From Hasllibacter sp963833115 (GTDB lineage Bacteria > Pseudomonadota > Alphaproteobacteria > Rhodobacterales > Rhodobacteraceae): DNA of 64,000 nucleotides. The notes below the pieces were generated by a model. The model was not told where the DNA came from, did not search any database, and worked only from the letters and a program-made list of their open reading frames with translations. Location of the stretch: positions 62,001 through 126,000 of the forward strand of contig CAWHWS010000002.1 in assembly GCA_963833115.1 (NCBI GenBank), in the 5' to 3' direction. Shown piece by piece: positions 25,206-33,796 of this stretch. Position 1 is the stretch's first letter. Each line of letters begins with the position of its first letter. The position numbers and the translations under genes were made by a program.

Positions 25206-25978
25206 GCCGCCAGCCTCCTGGCGAGCCGTTGGGCCGTCTCCGGCTCGGCCCGCGAGAGCCCCGCCATCAGCGCCGGGTGCGCCGCGGCCTCGGCCACCAG
25301 CGCGTCGTATCCCGGCCGCCCCTCGAGCCTTCGCCAGCGCTGCCCCAGGGCCGCCGGCGACGGGGCCGACTCCCCGAAGGAGGACCCGCCGCCATAGGGC
25401 GAGGGGCGCCCCGTCGACCCGTCGATCTCCGGCAGGCCAAGCGCCGAGAGCGCCTCCGCGCGGTATCCCGCATCCGCGCACCAGCGGTCGAAGTCGATCT
25501 CCAGGTCCCGGGGCGCCGAGAGGAGCGCAGCATAGGTCCCGACATGCGGGCGGATCTCGCGCCAGTCCTCCACGCCCCAGGCCGTGCCGCCCATGCGGTC
25601 CGTCACCAGCGCGTAGTAGCTCGCCAGCCAGTTGAGGAAGCTCCGGCGCACGATCACCGTGCGGAACGGCGCCTCCCACCCCGCGGGCGGGCCGACCGCG
25701 CCGGGGGTCGTGTCCTCGTAGGAGACCACGTGCGAGCGGCCCGCGCGCCCCTCGTCGAACTGCGCGAACCATCGCGTCCGGCGGAAGGACGGCCCATGCC
25801 GGTCTCCGCGCGGCGTCTCCATCATGGCGTAGGTGCGGAACGGATCGCCCGGCGCGCAGTCGTTGAGGAACACCGTCTCCCCGGGGATGTTGCGCCGCAG
25901 CCAGTCGATCACGGCATGGTTGCCGGACCGGCGCATGCCGAACACCCGGAACTGGCGCGGCGCGACCTCCGGGCTCAT
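25202..25978 (-). CDS. Sulfotransferase-like protein
   Basis: This 258-residue protein has the start of a P-loop-like sulfotransferase fold: FRVFGMRRSGNHAVIDWL (5'-phosphosulfate loop, about residues 10-27) and TVIVRRSFLNWLASYY (3'-phosphate region, about 115). It is predicted to transfer sulfate from PAPS to a carbohydrate or lipid; the acceptor is unknown. The ATG at 25978 overlaps the stop of the preceding lipoprotein gene by four bases, and its own stop overlaps the methyltransferase start. The three genes are therefore tightly coupled inside the sdh operon. Confidence 0.68.
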   Translation of the reverse strand: MSPEVAPRQFRVFGMRRSGNHAVIDWLRRNIPGETVFLNDCAPGDPFRTYAMMETPRGDRHGPSFRRTRWFAQFDEGRAGRSHVVSYEDTTPGAVGPPAGWEAPFRTVIVRRSFLNWLASYYALVTDRMGGTAWGVEDWREIRPHVGTYAALLSAPRDLEIDFDRWCADAGYRAEALSALGLPEIDGSTGRPSPYGGGSSFGESAPSPAALGQRWRRLEGRPGYDALVAEAAAHPALMAGLSRAEPETAQRLARRLAA

Positions 25979-26364
25979 GCCGGGCGCAAGCTCCGGAGCA
26001 CGGCGGGCGACAGACGCTCGCGCAGGCAGGCGCGGGTATCCGGCCGGGCGAGGATCTCGCCCACCACGCGGGCCGTCGTCTCGCCGACGGGGGCGACCTC
26101 GCGCCGCGCCGCGCGGGCCGCGGCGGCGCCCCCCGCATCGACCGCGATCGTCCCGATCTCGCCGGGGGACGCGTTGCCGACGACGCATTCGCCGATCTCG
26201 GCCACGGGCGCGCCCGGGAACCGCTCCGCGACGGCGCGGGCGACGGCGCGGCGCGCGACCTCGCGCCCGGCGGCGTCGGCGGCGGGGCGGGCGACCGATC
26301 CCGCGACCGTGGCCACGCATCCCGGCATCGCCAGCGCGACCATGAGAAGGAGGACGCCCCTCAA
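25975..26364 (-). CDS. Small lipoprotein of the sdh operon
   Basis: This 129-residue protein has a lipoprotein-type signal (LLLMVALAMPGC, lipobox Cys at about residue 16) and an Ala/Arg-rich mature part with two further Cys (ECVVGNAS and TRACLRERL). It starts with TTG 26364, overlapping the sdhA stop. Its position between sdhA and sdhB matches small hypothetical genes I recall in Rhodobacterales sdh operons. Its function is unknown. Confidence 0.6.
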   Translation of the reverse strand: MRGVLLLMVALAMPGCVATVAGSVARPAADAAGREVARRAVARAVAERFPGAPVAEIGECVVGNASPGEIGTIAVDAGGAAAARAARREVAPVGETTARVVGEILARPDTRACLRERLSPAVLRSLRPA

Positions 26365-28160
26365 TACACGCGCGCCTTGGGCGCGATCTTCGCGAGGTCG
26401 ATGCCGCCCTCGTTGTGTCCCAGCAGCGGGTTGAGGTGCACGGGCCGGTAGCTCAGGTCCACCTTGCCGTTGACGCGGGCGATGGTGTGCACGCGCCAGT
26501 CCTCGTCGTTCCGGTCGGGGAAGTCCTCGTGCGCGTGCGCCCCGCGGCTCTCCTTCCTCGCCTCCGCCGAGACGACCGTGGCCAGCGCGTTGGGCATCAG
26601 GTTGGTCAGCTCGAGCGATTCCATCAGGTCCGAGTTCCAGACCAAGCTGCGGTCCGTGACCTTGAGGTCCGACATCCGCCCCGCCGTCGCGGTCATCTTC
26701 TCCACGCCCTCGGCCAGCGTCTTCTCGGTGCGGAAGACGGCGGCGTCGGCCTGCATGTTCTTTTGCATCTCGAGGCGCAGCTCGGCGGTCGGCGCCGCGC
26801 CGTCGGCATGGCGCACCTCGTCGAACCGGGCGACCGCCTTCTCAAGCGACGCCTCGTTCAGCCGGGGGTTGGTGCCGGACGGATCGACCACCTTGCCCGC
26901 CTGGATCGCCGCCGCGCGGCCGAACACCACGAGGTCGATGAGGCTGTTGGACCCAAGCCGGTTGGCGCCGTGCACGCTCGCGCAGCCCGCCTCGCCCACC
27001 GCCATCAGGCCGGGGACCACGCGGTCGGGATCGGCCTCGGTCGGGTCGAGCACCTCGCCCCAGTAGTTCGTCGGGATGCCGCCCATGTTGTAGTGCACCG
27101 TCGGCAGCACGGGGATCGGCTCGCGCGTCACGTCCACGCCGGCGAAGATGCGCGCGCTCTCGGAGATGCCGGGCAGGCGCTCGTGCAGCACCTCCGCCGG
27201 CAGGTGGTTGAGGTTGAGGTGGATGTGGTCGCCGTCCGCGCCCACGCCCCGGCCCTCGCGGATCTCCAGCGTCATGCAGCGCGAGACCACGTCGCGGGAC
27301 GCGAGGTCCTTGTAGGTCGGCGCGTAGCGCTCCATGAACCGCTCGCCCTCGGAGTTGGTGAGATACCCGCCCTCGCCCCGCGCGCCTTCGGTGATGAGGC
27401 AGCCGGCGCCGTAGATGCCGGTGGGGTGGAACTGCACGAACTCCATGTCCTGCAGCGGCAGCCCCTGCCGCGCGACCATGCCGCCGCCGTCCCCGGTGCA
27501 GGTGTGCGCGCTGGTGGCCGAGAAGTAGGCCCGCCCGTAGCCGCCCGTCGCGAGCACCGTCATCTTGGCGTTGAACGCGTGCATCGTCCCGTCCTCGAGC
27601 TTCCAGGCCAGCACGCCCTGGCACTGCCCGTCCTCGGACATGATGAGGTCGGTCGCGAAGTACTCGATGTAGAACTCGGCCTGCTGCTTGAGGCTCTGGC
27701 CGTAGAGCGTGTGCAGGATCGCGTGCCCCGTCCGGTCGGCCGCGGCGCAGGTGCGCTGCACCGGGGGGCCCTCGCCGTACTGCGTGGTGTGCCCGCCGAA
27801 GGGCCGCTGGTAGATCTTGCCCTCCTCGGTCCGGCTGAACGGCACGCCGTAGTGCTCGAGCTCGTAGACCGCCTTCGGGGCCTCGCGCGCCAGGTACTCC
27901 ATGGCGTCGGTGTCGCCGAGCCAGTCCGAGCCCTTCACCGTGTCGTACATGTGCCACTGCCAGGAGTCGGGCCCCATGTTGCCCAGGCTCGCCGCGATCC
28001 CGCCCTGCGCCGCCACGGTGTGCGAGCGCGTCGGGAACACCTTGGAGATGCACGCCGTCCGCAGCCCCTGCTCGGCCATGCCGAGCGTCGCGCGCAGCCC
28101 CGAGCCGCCCGCGCCGACGACGATGCAGTCGTATTCGTGATGCGTGATGTCGTAGGCCAT
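26361..28160 (-). CDS. sdhA: Succinate dehydrogenase flavoprotein subunit SdhA
   Basis: SdhA oxidises succinate to fumarate using covalently bound FAD. The 599-residue length is normal. It shows the dinucleotide-binding CIVVGAGGSGLRATLGMAEQG, the flavinylation His in RSHTVAAQGG, the active-site segment PTGIYGAGCLITEGARGEGG, and VHGANRLGSNSLIDLVVFGRAA near the C-terminus. It follows sdhD by ten bases and its stop overlaps the small lipoprotein start. Confidence 0.97.
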   Translation of the reverse strand: MAYDITHHEYDCIVVGAGGSGLRATLGMAEQGLRTACISKVFPTRSHTVAAQGGIAASLGNMGPDSWQWHMYDTVKGSDWLGDTDAMEYLAREAPKAVYELEHYGVPFSRTEEGKIYQRPFGGHTTQYGEGPPVQRTCAAADRTGHAILHTLYGQSLKQQAEFYIEYFATDLIMSEDGQCQGVLAWKLEDGTMHAFNAKMTVLATGGYGRAYFSATSAHTCTGDGGGMVARQGLPLQDMEFVQFHPTGIYGAGCLITEGARGEGGYLTNSEGERFMERYAPTYKDLASRDVVSRCMTLEIREGRGVGADGDHIHLNLNHLPAEVLHERLPGISESARIFAGVDVTREPIPVLPTVHYNMGGIPTNYWGEVLDPTEADPDRVVPGLMAVGEAGCASVHGANRLGSNSLIDLVVFGRAAAIQAGKVVDPSGTNPRLNEASLEKAVARFDEVRHADGAAPTAELRLEMQKNMQADAAVFRTEKTLAEGVEKMTATAGRMSDLKVTDRSLVWNSDLMESLELTNLMPNALATVVSAEARKESRGAHAHEDFPDRNDEDWRVHTIARVNGKVDLSYRPVHLNPLLGHNEGGIDLAKIAPKARVY

Positions 28161-28170
28161 GGGCGGCTCC

Positions 28171-28545
28171 TCAGATGAGCGCGAGGCGGACGATCGCCCA
28201 CAGCGCCGCGCCGATCAGCGCGTAGGACAGACAGATGCCGGCGATGATCGCCAGCCGGCCCGCATGGCCGTGGACATAGTCCTCGATCAGGGTCTGGAAC
28301 CCCTGCCGGAAGTGGATCAGCCCGACCGTGAGCGTCAGCCCCGCGACGATCCCGGGCAGCGGCCGCGCGAAATAGGCCCGCGCCTCCAGGTACTCGCGCC
28401 CCAGCCCGAGCCCCATCACGATCACGAAGACCGGCACCAGGATCAGGAGCGCGTAGCTGCTCACGGTGATGCGCCAGTGGTGCTCGGTCCCCGCGCCGGA
28501 GGCGCCGAGCCCCGCGGCCCGCTTGCGGTCTGTCAGATAAGGCAT
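28171..28545 (-). CDS. sdhD: Succinate dehydrogenase membrane anchor SdhD
   Basis: This 124-residue membrane anchor has three hydrophobic helices (about residues 30-46, 64-80 and 96-122). The conserved HFRQGFQTLIEDYVHG segment contains the heme/quinone-site residues of the family. It binds heme b together with SdhC and anchors SdhAB. It is placed between sdhC and sdhA with spacings of ten bases on each side. Confidence 0.92.
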   Translation of the reverse strand: MPYLTDRKRAAGLGASGAGTEHHWRITVSSYALLILVPVFVIVMGLGLGREYLEARAYFARPLPGIVAGLTLTVGLIHFRQGFQTLIEDYVHGHAGRLAIIAGICLSYALIGAALWAIVRLALI

Positions 28546-28555
28546 GGCCGGTCCC

Positions 28556-28948
28556 TCAGAGTATCGCGAACAAGATGATCGTCGCCGCCGTCAGGACCAC
28601 GGACCCGATGACGCAGGCCCAGCCGAGCGCCTCGGCCGTCTTGATCTCGAGCCCCCGTCCGGTGTCCCACAGGAGGTGCCGCGCCCCGCCCAGCGTATGG
28701 TACCACAGGCCCAGCAGGCTGAGCACCAGCACCAGGTCCCCGAACCAGGACGTCAGCAGCCCGTTCGCGCGTTCGAACGCCGCCGGACCCGAGGCCAGCG
28801 CCACGAACCACCACACCAGCAGGAGCGTCGTGACGATCAGCGCGTTGCCCGTGATGCGGATCAGGATCGAGCTGATGGAGGTGATCTGCGGCTTGTAGAC
28901 GCTCAGATGCGGGCTGAGCGGGCGGTCGCCCCGGTTCACGTCTGCCAT
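28556..28948 (-). CDS. sdhC: Succinate dehydrogenase cytochrome b556 subunit SdhC
   Basis: This 130-residue integral membrane protein starts with RPLSPHLSVYKPQITSISSI, the SdhC signature, where Ser and Arg contribute to quinone binding. Three helices follow, with the heme-ligand His in LWYHTLGGARHLLWD. The ATG at 28948 places the signature at residue 9. It opens the sdhCDA series and lies 86 bases after the stop of mch. Confidence 0.94.
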   Translation of the reverse strand: MADVNRGDRPLSPHLSVYKPQITSISSILIRITGNALIVTTLLLVWWFVALASGPAAFERANGLLTSWFGDLVLVLSLLGLWYHTLGGARHLLWDTGRGLEIKTAEALGWACVIGSVVLTAATIILFAIL

Positions 28949-29034
28949 GTGCTGCGATCCTCCCGCGCGGGTCCATGTGCCGCCCTCCTGCCCCATGGCC
29001 GCCGCGTTGTCACGGGGCCGGGGCGCCGCGCCCC

Positions 29035-30072
29035 TCACAGCGGCATCAGCGCCCAGTAGTCCAGATCGAGCACGACCCCCGGCAGGTGCCGCCCGTCCGC
29101 GCCCAGCCTCGCCCCGGCCGCACCCTCGCCGAGGGACGCCACGGTCCGCAGCCGGATCGCCCCCACGCCCGGCGCGCGCGTCTCGGCCGTGTCCAGCACC
29201 TCCGACCAGACGCGCGGCGCGGCCCCGCCATGACAGGGATGGGGATGGACCGCGCCGTTGATCGCCACGACCACCTGCGCGTTCGCCAGCCCCGCGAAGC
29301 TCGCCGCCCGCGCCAGGCTGATCAGGTGCGCGCCGTCCACCGGCCCCCCGGGCGCGCCCGCGGCCTCCGGGCCGGATTGCCAGAGCCGGGCCGCGAGCCG
29401 CCCCGCGCCCTCCTCGACCGCGGCGCCCCCGTGGTCGATCACCTCGCCCACGGCGTAGTCGCCCATCCGGTGCGGCTCCCCGGACACCGCGAACTCGTAG
29501 CGCGAGAAATCGAGCCCCTCGGGCACCTTGAGGTCCTGCGGCCGCACCGCCGCGGCCACGTCCGGCACCGCGTCCTCGACCTCCTGCGCGCGCGCGCCGC
29601 GCGCGGCCACCGCCGCCCGGCGCACGAAGCGCAGGACCGGCTCGCCGCGCGAGGTCCCCGTGGTGCGCAGCCAGAGCGTGCCCGCCTCGCCAGCCGCGCC
29701 GGGACGCAGGCCGATCACCTGGGAGGTCGCGCGCAGCGTCTCGCCCGCCGTCACCGGCCGCAGGAACGCGGCCTCCGCGATCCCGCCCGCCGCCGCCCCG
29801 CCGGGCGCGGCCGGGGGCGCCGAGCGCCCCGCCACGACGTGCAGCACGATCATGTCGTCGAGCGGCGCCGAGGCCAGCCCGCAGGCGCGCGCGAACTCGT
29901 CCGAGGAATGGAGCGCGTGCCGCGCCGGGTAGAGCGCGTGGTAGAGCGCCCGCTCCCCGCCCGAGAGCGTGCGCGGCACCGGATGCGCGATCGTCTCGCC
30001 CAGGGCGTAGTCCTCGAAGGCGCGGGCGGGGGCGACCTTGCCCGCCCGCCCGGCCCGGCCCCGCCCCGTCAC
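29035..30072 (-). CDS. mch: Mesaconyl-CoA hydratase (MaoC family)
   Basis: This enzyme hydrates mesaconyl-CoA to beta-methylmalyl-CoA in the ethylmalonyl-CoA pathway of acetate assimilation. The 345 residues form two hotdog domains: FEDYALGETIAHPVPRTLS opening the first, and DFSRYEFAVSGEPHRMGDYAVGEVIDHGG opening the second. The length and this pattern match Rhodobacter Mch as I recall it, and the neighbouring mcl2 and sdh genes match the R. sphaeroides order. The GTG start at 30072 overlaps the nnrU stop. Confidence 0.87.
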   Translation of the reverse strand: MTGRGRAGRAGKVAPARAFEDYALGETIAHPVPRTLSGGERALYHALYPARHALHSSDEFARACGLASAPLDDMIVLHVVAGRSAPPAAPGGAAAGGIAEAAFLRPVTAGETLRATSQVIGLRPGAAGEAGTLWLRTTGTSRGEPVLRFVRRAAVAARGARAQEVEDAVPDVAAAVRPQDLKVPEGLDFSRYEFAVSGEPHRMGDYAVGEVIDHGGAAVEEGAGRLAARLWQSGPEAAGAPGGPVDGAHLISLARAASFAGLANAQVVVAINGAVHPHPCHGGAAPRVWSEVLDTAETRAPGVGAIRLRTVASLGEGAAGARLGADGRHLPGVVLDLDYWALMPL

Positions 30073-30629
30073 GACGCGCCGCCCCCGAACGGCCACAGCC
30101 CGAACCACACGTGCACGTAGGCGATCGCCAGCCACAGGATCGCCGCCACCACGAACGCCGCGACGTCCCGCAGGATCGAGCCCGGCTCCGAGGGCGCCCA
30201 GTCCGCCCGCCGGTTCAGGAGGACGAGCTGCGCCACCGACCAGGCCAGCAGCCCACCGAACAGGAGGACCGCCGCCAGGGTCCCGTTCACCAGGAGGTGC
30301 GCGACCGCCCAGAGCTTGAACCCGATGAGCTGCGGATGCCGCATCCGCGTGGCGATGCGCCCGCCCGCGTTCGAGCCGACGAACAGCGTCAGCGCGACGA
30401 GCGTCAGCAGGTTGTTGACATGGACCGTCCAGCCCGGCGGATACCACAGGTCCACCGGCGCCGCGGCGCGGTAGCCCCAGGTCATCGCCACGATCGCCGC
30501 CACCAGCGACAGCGCGACCACCCCCTTGAACCAGTCCCCGAGTCCGGCCCGCGCCGCCGGCGCCAGCCGCTTGAAGAGGTGCGGCCCGCTCCACAGCAGC
30601 ACCCCGGCCAGCATCACCGCATATCCCAT
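30069..30629 (-). CDS. NnrU-family membrane protein
   Basis: This 186-residue inner-membrane protein has five or six hydrophobic segments. Family features are the early GPHLFKRLAPAARAGLGD, the central LVALTLFVGSNA...MRHPQLIGFKLWAVAHLLVNG, and the Trp-rich end. NnrU proteins were first linked to nitric-oxide reduction and resemble the methyltransferase NnrU/MnrS group; their function outside denitrifiers is unclear. It is coupled to mch through a GTGA overlap, in the mcl2-nnrU-mch order seen in relatives. Confidence 0.85.
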   Translation of the reverse strand: MGYAVMLAGVLLWSGPHLFKRLAPAARAGLGDWFKGVVALSLVAAIVAMTWGYRAAAPVDLWYPPGWTVHVNNLLTLVALTLFVGSNAGGRIATRMRHPQLIGFKLWAVAHLLVNGTLAAVLLFGGLLAWSVAQLVLLNRRADWAPSEPGSILRDVAAFVVAAILWLAIAYVHVWFGLWPFGGGAS

Positions 30630-30658
30630 AGCGCCCTCCCGTCCGCCTCGGGCGGAGC

Positions 30659-31525
30659 CTAGCCGTCCGCGCCCGGCCCCGCCATCGCCTCCCCGAGGCC
30701 CGCGCCCCCGGCCGCCTCGGCGAGGGCCAGGATGCGCCGGGCCTCGGCCGCGTGCAGGGCCTCGACGATCTCCCCGTCCAGCACCGCGACCCCGTCGCCC
30801 CGCGCGCGTGCCGCGGCGACGGCGCCGATCCGCCGACGGGCCAGGGCGACCTCCGCCGCCGAGGGCCCGAACGCGGCGTTGGCGGCCGCGATCTGCGCCG
30901 GGTGGATCAGGGTCTTGCCGTCGAACCCCAGCGCCCGGCCATGGGCGCATTCGGCCGCGAGCGCGCCCTCGTCCCGCAGAGCGTTGCACACCCCGTCGAG
31001 CGCCGGCACCCCCGCCGCCCGCGCCGCCAGCACCGTGCGCTCGAGCGCGTGCCCCATCGCCGCGCGCCCCGCCGCGCGCAGCTCCGCCGCGAGGTCGTTC
31101 GTTCCCATCACGAGCCCGCCCACCCCCGGCGCGGCCGCGATCTCCGGCGCCGCGAGGACCCCCGCCGGCGTCTCGATCATCGCCCAGACCGGCAGGCCGG
31201 GCAGCGCGGCCGCGGCCCGCGCCACCGCCTCGGCCGCCCCGACCTTCGGCAGCAAGACCCCGTCCGGCCGCAGGCGGGCCGCCGCCGCCATGTCCGCCGC
31301 GTGCCAGGGCGTGCCGGCCCCGTTGACCCGCAGGAGGACGAATCGCCCGGCGGGCGCCCGCGCGAGGGCCTCGCGCGCCGCCGCCTTCGCCTGCGGCGCC
31401 ACCGCGTCCTCCAGGTCGAGGATGAGGGCGTCGGCCGGCAGGCCGCCGGCCTTCGCCATGGCCCGCGCGTTCGAGGCCGGCACGTAGAGCGCCGAGCGCA
31501 GGGGGATCGGCGCCCGGTCCGTCAT
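30659..31525 (-). CDS. mcl2: (3S)-malyl-CoA thioesterase-like CoA ester lyase (Mcl2)
   Basis: This is a CitE-like TIM-barrel enzyme of 288 residues. Visible are RSALYVPASNARAMAKA (CoA binding), ADALILDLEDAVAP (metal/substrate Glu and Asp), VLLRVNGAGTPWHAAD, WAMIETPAGVL (catalytic Glu) and GFDGKTLIHPAQI. In R. sphaeroides the paralogue next to mch is Mcl2, a malyl-CoA thioesterase rather than the lyase Mcl1. The placement here favours that assignment, but the lyase reaction cannot be excluded. The start ATG 31525 is divergent from the small secreted protein and mdh. Confidence 0.82.
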   Translation of the reverse strand: MTDRAPIPLRSALYVPASNARAMAKAGGLPADALILDLEDAVAPQAKAAAREALARAPAGRFVLLRVNGAGTPWHAADMAAAARLRPDGVLLPKVGAAEAVARAAAALPGLPVWAMIETPAGVLAAPEIAAAPGVGGLVMGTNDLAAELRAAGRAAMGHALERTVLAARAAGVPALDGVCNALRDEGALAAECAHGRALGFDGKTLIHPAQIAAANAAFGPSAAEVALARRRIGAVAAARARGDGVAVLDGEIVEALHAAEARRILALAEAAGGAGLGEAMAGPGADG

Positions 31526-31692
31526 GTCGCCCTCCCCCGGCTGCCGCTTCCGCGACCTTCGCGCACGCGGATGAGGCGCGCAACGCGGCCCGGGGGGGGC
31601 CGCGAACGCATCGTTAACCATTCCTGCGCAGACTGGACGCAGAGTCGACGCCGCACCGGCGGGCCGCCCGCCCCATGCGAAAGGACACGGCC

Positions 31693-31983
31693 ATGACACG
31701 TTCCCGGACCCTCCTCGCCGCCGCCCTGGCGCTCGCCGCGCCCGCCGCCGCCCAGGCCGCGCAATGCGTGCCGCGCGCCGTCGCCCTCGCCACCCTGGCC
31801 GAGCGCCATGGCGAGACCCGCCGCGGCATCGGCCTCGATGCGCGCGGCACCGTGATGGAGGTGTTCGCCGCCGAGGGGGGCGGCTGGACCATCCTCGTCA
31901 CCCGCCCCGACGGCACGTCCTGCCTCGTCGCCTCCGGCACCGGCTACGAGGATCTGGCCGAGGCCCTGCCGCCCCAGGCCTGA
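31693..31983 (+). CDS. Small secreted protein upstream of mdh
   Basis: This 96-residue protein has a signal peptide (TLLAAALALAAPAAAQA) and a mature domain of about 75 residues with two Cys (AQCVPRAVALATL and GTSCLVASGTGYEDLA), likely disulfide-linked in the periplasm. ATG 31693 is preceded by aagga at good spacing; an ATG at 31675 is possible but has no ribosome-binding site. Its function is unknown. Confidence 0.72.
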   Translation: MTRSRTLLAAALALAAPAAAQAAQCVPRAVALATLAERHGETRRGIGLDARGTVMEVFAAEGGGWTILVTRPDGTSCLVASGTGYEDLAEALPPQA

Positions 31984-32005
31984 CCGCCGGGGGGCGTTCC
32001 TCCGC

Positions 32006-32034
32006 TTGCCATGGCGCAGCCCGGCGACTAGTCC
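32006..32034 (+). promoter_or_regulatory. Candidate mdh promoter
   Basis: TTGCCA at 32006-32011 is followed about 16-17 bases later by CTAGTC/TAGTCC at 32028-32034, just upstream of the aaggac ribosome-binding site of mdh. It is a moderate match to the housekeeping pattern. Confidence 0.35.
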
Positions 32035-32066
32035 GCCGCGCATCGCCCGCAAGCAAGGACGCTCCC

Positions 32067-33029
32067 ATGGCCAGACCCAAGATCGCCCTCATCGGCGCCG
32101 GACAGATCGGCGGAACCCTCGCCCATCTGGCCGCGATCAAGGAACTCGGCGACGTCGTCCTCTTCGACATCGCGGAAGGCGTTCCGCAGGGCAAGGCGCT
32201 CGACATCGCCGAGAGCGGCCCCGTCGCGGGCTTCGACGTCGCCCTGAAGGGCGCGAACGACTACGCGGGCATCGCCGGCGCGGACGTGTGCATCGTCACC
32301 GCCGGCGTCCCCCGCAAGCCCGGCATGTCCCGCGACGACCTCCTGGGCATCAACCTCAAGGTGATGAAGGCCGTGGGCGAGGGCATCGCCGCCAACGCGC
32401 CCGACGCCTTCGTCATCTGCATCACCAACCCGCTCGACGCGATGGTCTGGGCGCTGCAGCGCTTCTCCGGCCTGCCGACCGAGCGGGTGTGTGGCATGGC
32501 CGGCGTCCTCGATTCGGCCCGCTTCCGGCACTTCCTCGCCGACGAGCTCGGCGTCTCCATGCGCGACGTGACCGCCTTCGTGCTGGGCGGGCACGGCGAC
32601 ACGATGGTCCCCTCCGTGCGCTACTCCGCCGTCGGCGGCATCCCGCTGCCCGACCTCGTGGAGATGGGCTGGATGAGCCAGGACCGCCTCGACGCCATCG
32701 TCCAGCGCACCCGCGACGGCGGCGCCGAGATCGTCGGCCTCCTCAAGACCGGCAGCGCCTTCTACGCCCCCGCGACGGCGGCGATCGAGATGGCCGAGGC
32801 CTACCTCAAGGATCAGAAGCGCGTCCTGCCCTGCGCCGCCTGGGTCGACGGCAAGCTCGGCCTCAAGGGCATGTACGTGGGCGTGCCCACCGTCATCGGC
32901 GCCGGCGGCGTCGAGCGCGTCATCGACATCAAGCTCTCCCGCGACGAGCAGGCGATGTTCGACCGTTCCGTCGAGGCCGTGCAGGGCCTGGTGGAGGCCT
33001 GCATCGGCATCGACGACAGCCTGGCCTGA
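32067..33029 (+). CDS. mdh: Malate dehydrogenase
   Basis: This cytoplasmic TCA enzyme of 320 residues oxidises malate with NAD+. It has the NAD-binding IALIGAGQIGGTLAHLAA, the specificity loop GVPRKPGMSRDDLLGINL, substrate arginines in ITNPLDAMVWALQR and AGVLDSARFRHFLA, and the catalytic His in GGHGDTMVPSV. It is of the LDH-like MDH type typical of alphaproteobacteria. Its TGA overlaps the ATG of the glycosyltransferase gene by one base. Confidence 0.96.
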   Translation: MARPKIALIGAGQIGGTLAHLAAIKELGDVVLFDIAEGVPQGKALDIAESGPVAGFDVALKGANDYAGIAGADVCIVTAGVPRKPGMSRDDLLGINLKVMKAVGEGIAANAPDAFVICITNPLDAMVWALQRFSGLPTERVCGMAGVLDSARFRHFLADELGVSMRDVTAFVLGGHGDTMVPSVRYSAVGGIPLPDLVEMGWMSQDRLDAIVQRTRDGGAEIVGLLKTGSAFYAPATAAIEMAEAYLKDQKRVLPCAAWVDGKLGLKGMYVGVPTVIGAGGVERVIDIKLSRDEQAMFDRSVEAVQGLVEACIGIDDSLA

Positions 33030-33796
33030 TGCCCGGCCCCGGTCCCGGTCCCGGTCCCGATCCCGCGCCGACCCGCGGGATCGTCTACGCCGCGACCACG
33101 CGCCCCTACGTCTCCCTCGCGCGCCGGGCCGCCCGCCTGGTGCGCACGGTGATGCCGGACGCGGCCATCGACCTCTACGCCGACGAGCCGCCCGGCGATC
33201 CGGTCTTCGACGCCGAGCACCGCCTCGAGCATGTCGACCACCGCCCCAAGATGGAGGCGCTCGCCCGCACCCGCTTCGACCTCACCCTCTATCTCGACGC
33301 CGACACCGTCCTCCTCGCGCCGGTCTGGGACCTCTTCGACACCGCCGCCGGCTGCGACCTCGCCATGGCCGTCGAGGCGCGCCGCGGCGACAAGCGCAAC
33401 CTGCCCGGCCCGGTCCACGTCCCGCCGAGCTACCCGCCCTTCAACAGCGGCGTGATCGCGATGCGCGCCTCGGAGCGGACCCGCCGCTTCGCGCGGGACT
33501 GGGCGGACGCCTTCCGCGCCGGCGCCGCCGCCCACCGCTTCGACCAGCGCAGCCTGCGCGAGCTCGCCTACGCCTCGGACCTCAACGTCCGCACCCTGCC
33601 GCGCGAGTACAACCTGATGTGGGTCGCCGACGTGCTCGACTGGAACGAGCGCTCCCTGGCCCCGCGCATCCTGCACCTGCCGCGCCTGAACAAGGCGCGC
33701 GTCGGCGACCCCGAGGCGCCCTACGACCTCGCGGAAATCCTCCCCCCCGGCAGCGCGCCGCCCTGCGCGCCCTCCTGGACGCGGACCCCACCCTGA
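33029..33796 (+). CDS. Putative glycosyltransferase (GT-A fold)
   Basis: This protein of about 255 residues has a Pro/Gly repeat tail at the N-terminus (from a ggtccc repeat) and then a GT-A-like domain: GIVYAATTRPYVSLARRAAR, the nucleotide-sugar DxD motif in LYLDADTVLLAPVWDLFD, and PPFNSGVIAMRAS. The end looks odd: after a run of seven C (33742-33748) a one-base shift would give a better tail (RAALRALLDADPTLTA) running to a stop at 33930. It is inserted between mdh and sucC. Substrate and acceptor are unknown. Confidence 0.72.
   Translation: MPGPGPGPGPDPAPTRGIVYAATTRPYVSLARRAARLVRTVMPDAAIDLYADEPPGDPVFDAEHRLEHVDHRPKMEALARTRFDLTLYLDADTVLLAPVWDLFDTAAGCDLAMAVEARRGDKRNLPGPVHVPPSYPPFNSGVIAMRASERTRRFARDWADAFRAGAAAHRFDQRSLRELAYASDLNVRTLPREYNLMWVADVLDWNERSLAPRILHLPRLNKARVGDPEAPYDLAEILPPGSAPPCAPSWTRTPP

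Noticed and set aside
30732..31487. Long plus-strand frames opposite mcl2
   Set aside because: Ser/Arg/Ala-rich shadows of a strongly supported minus-strand enzyme gene.
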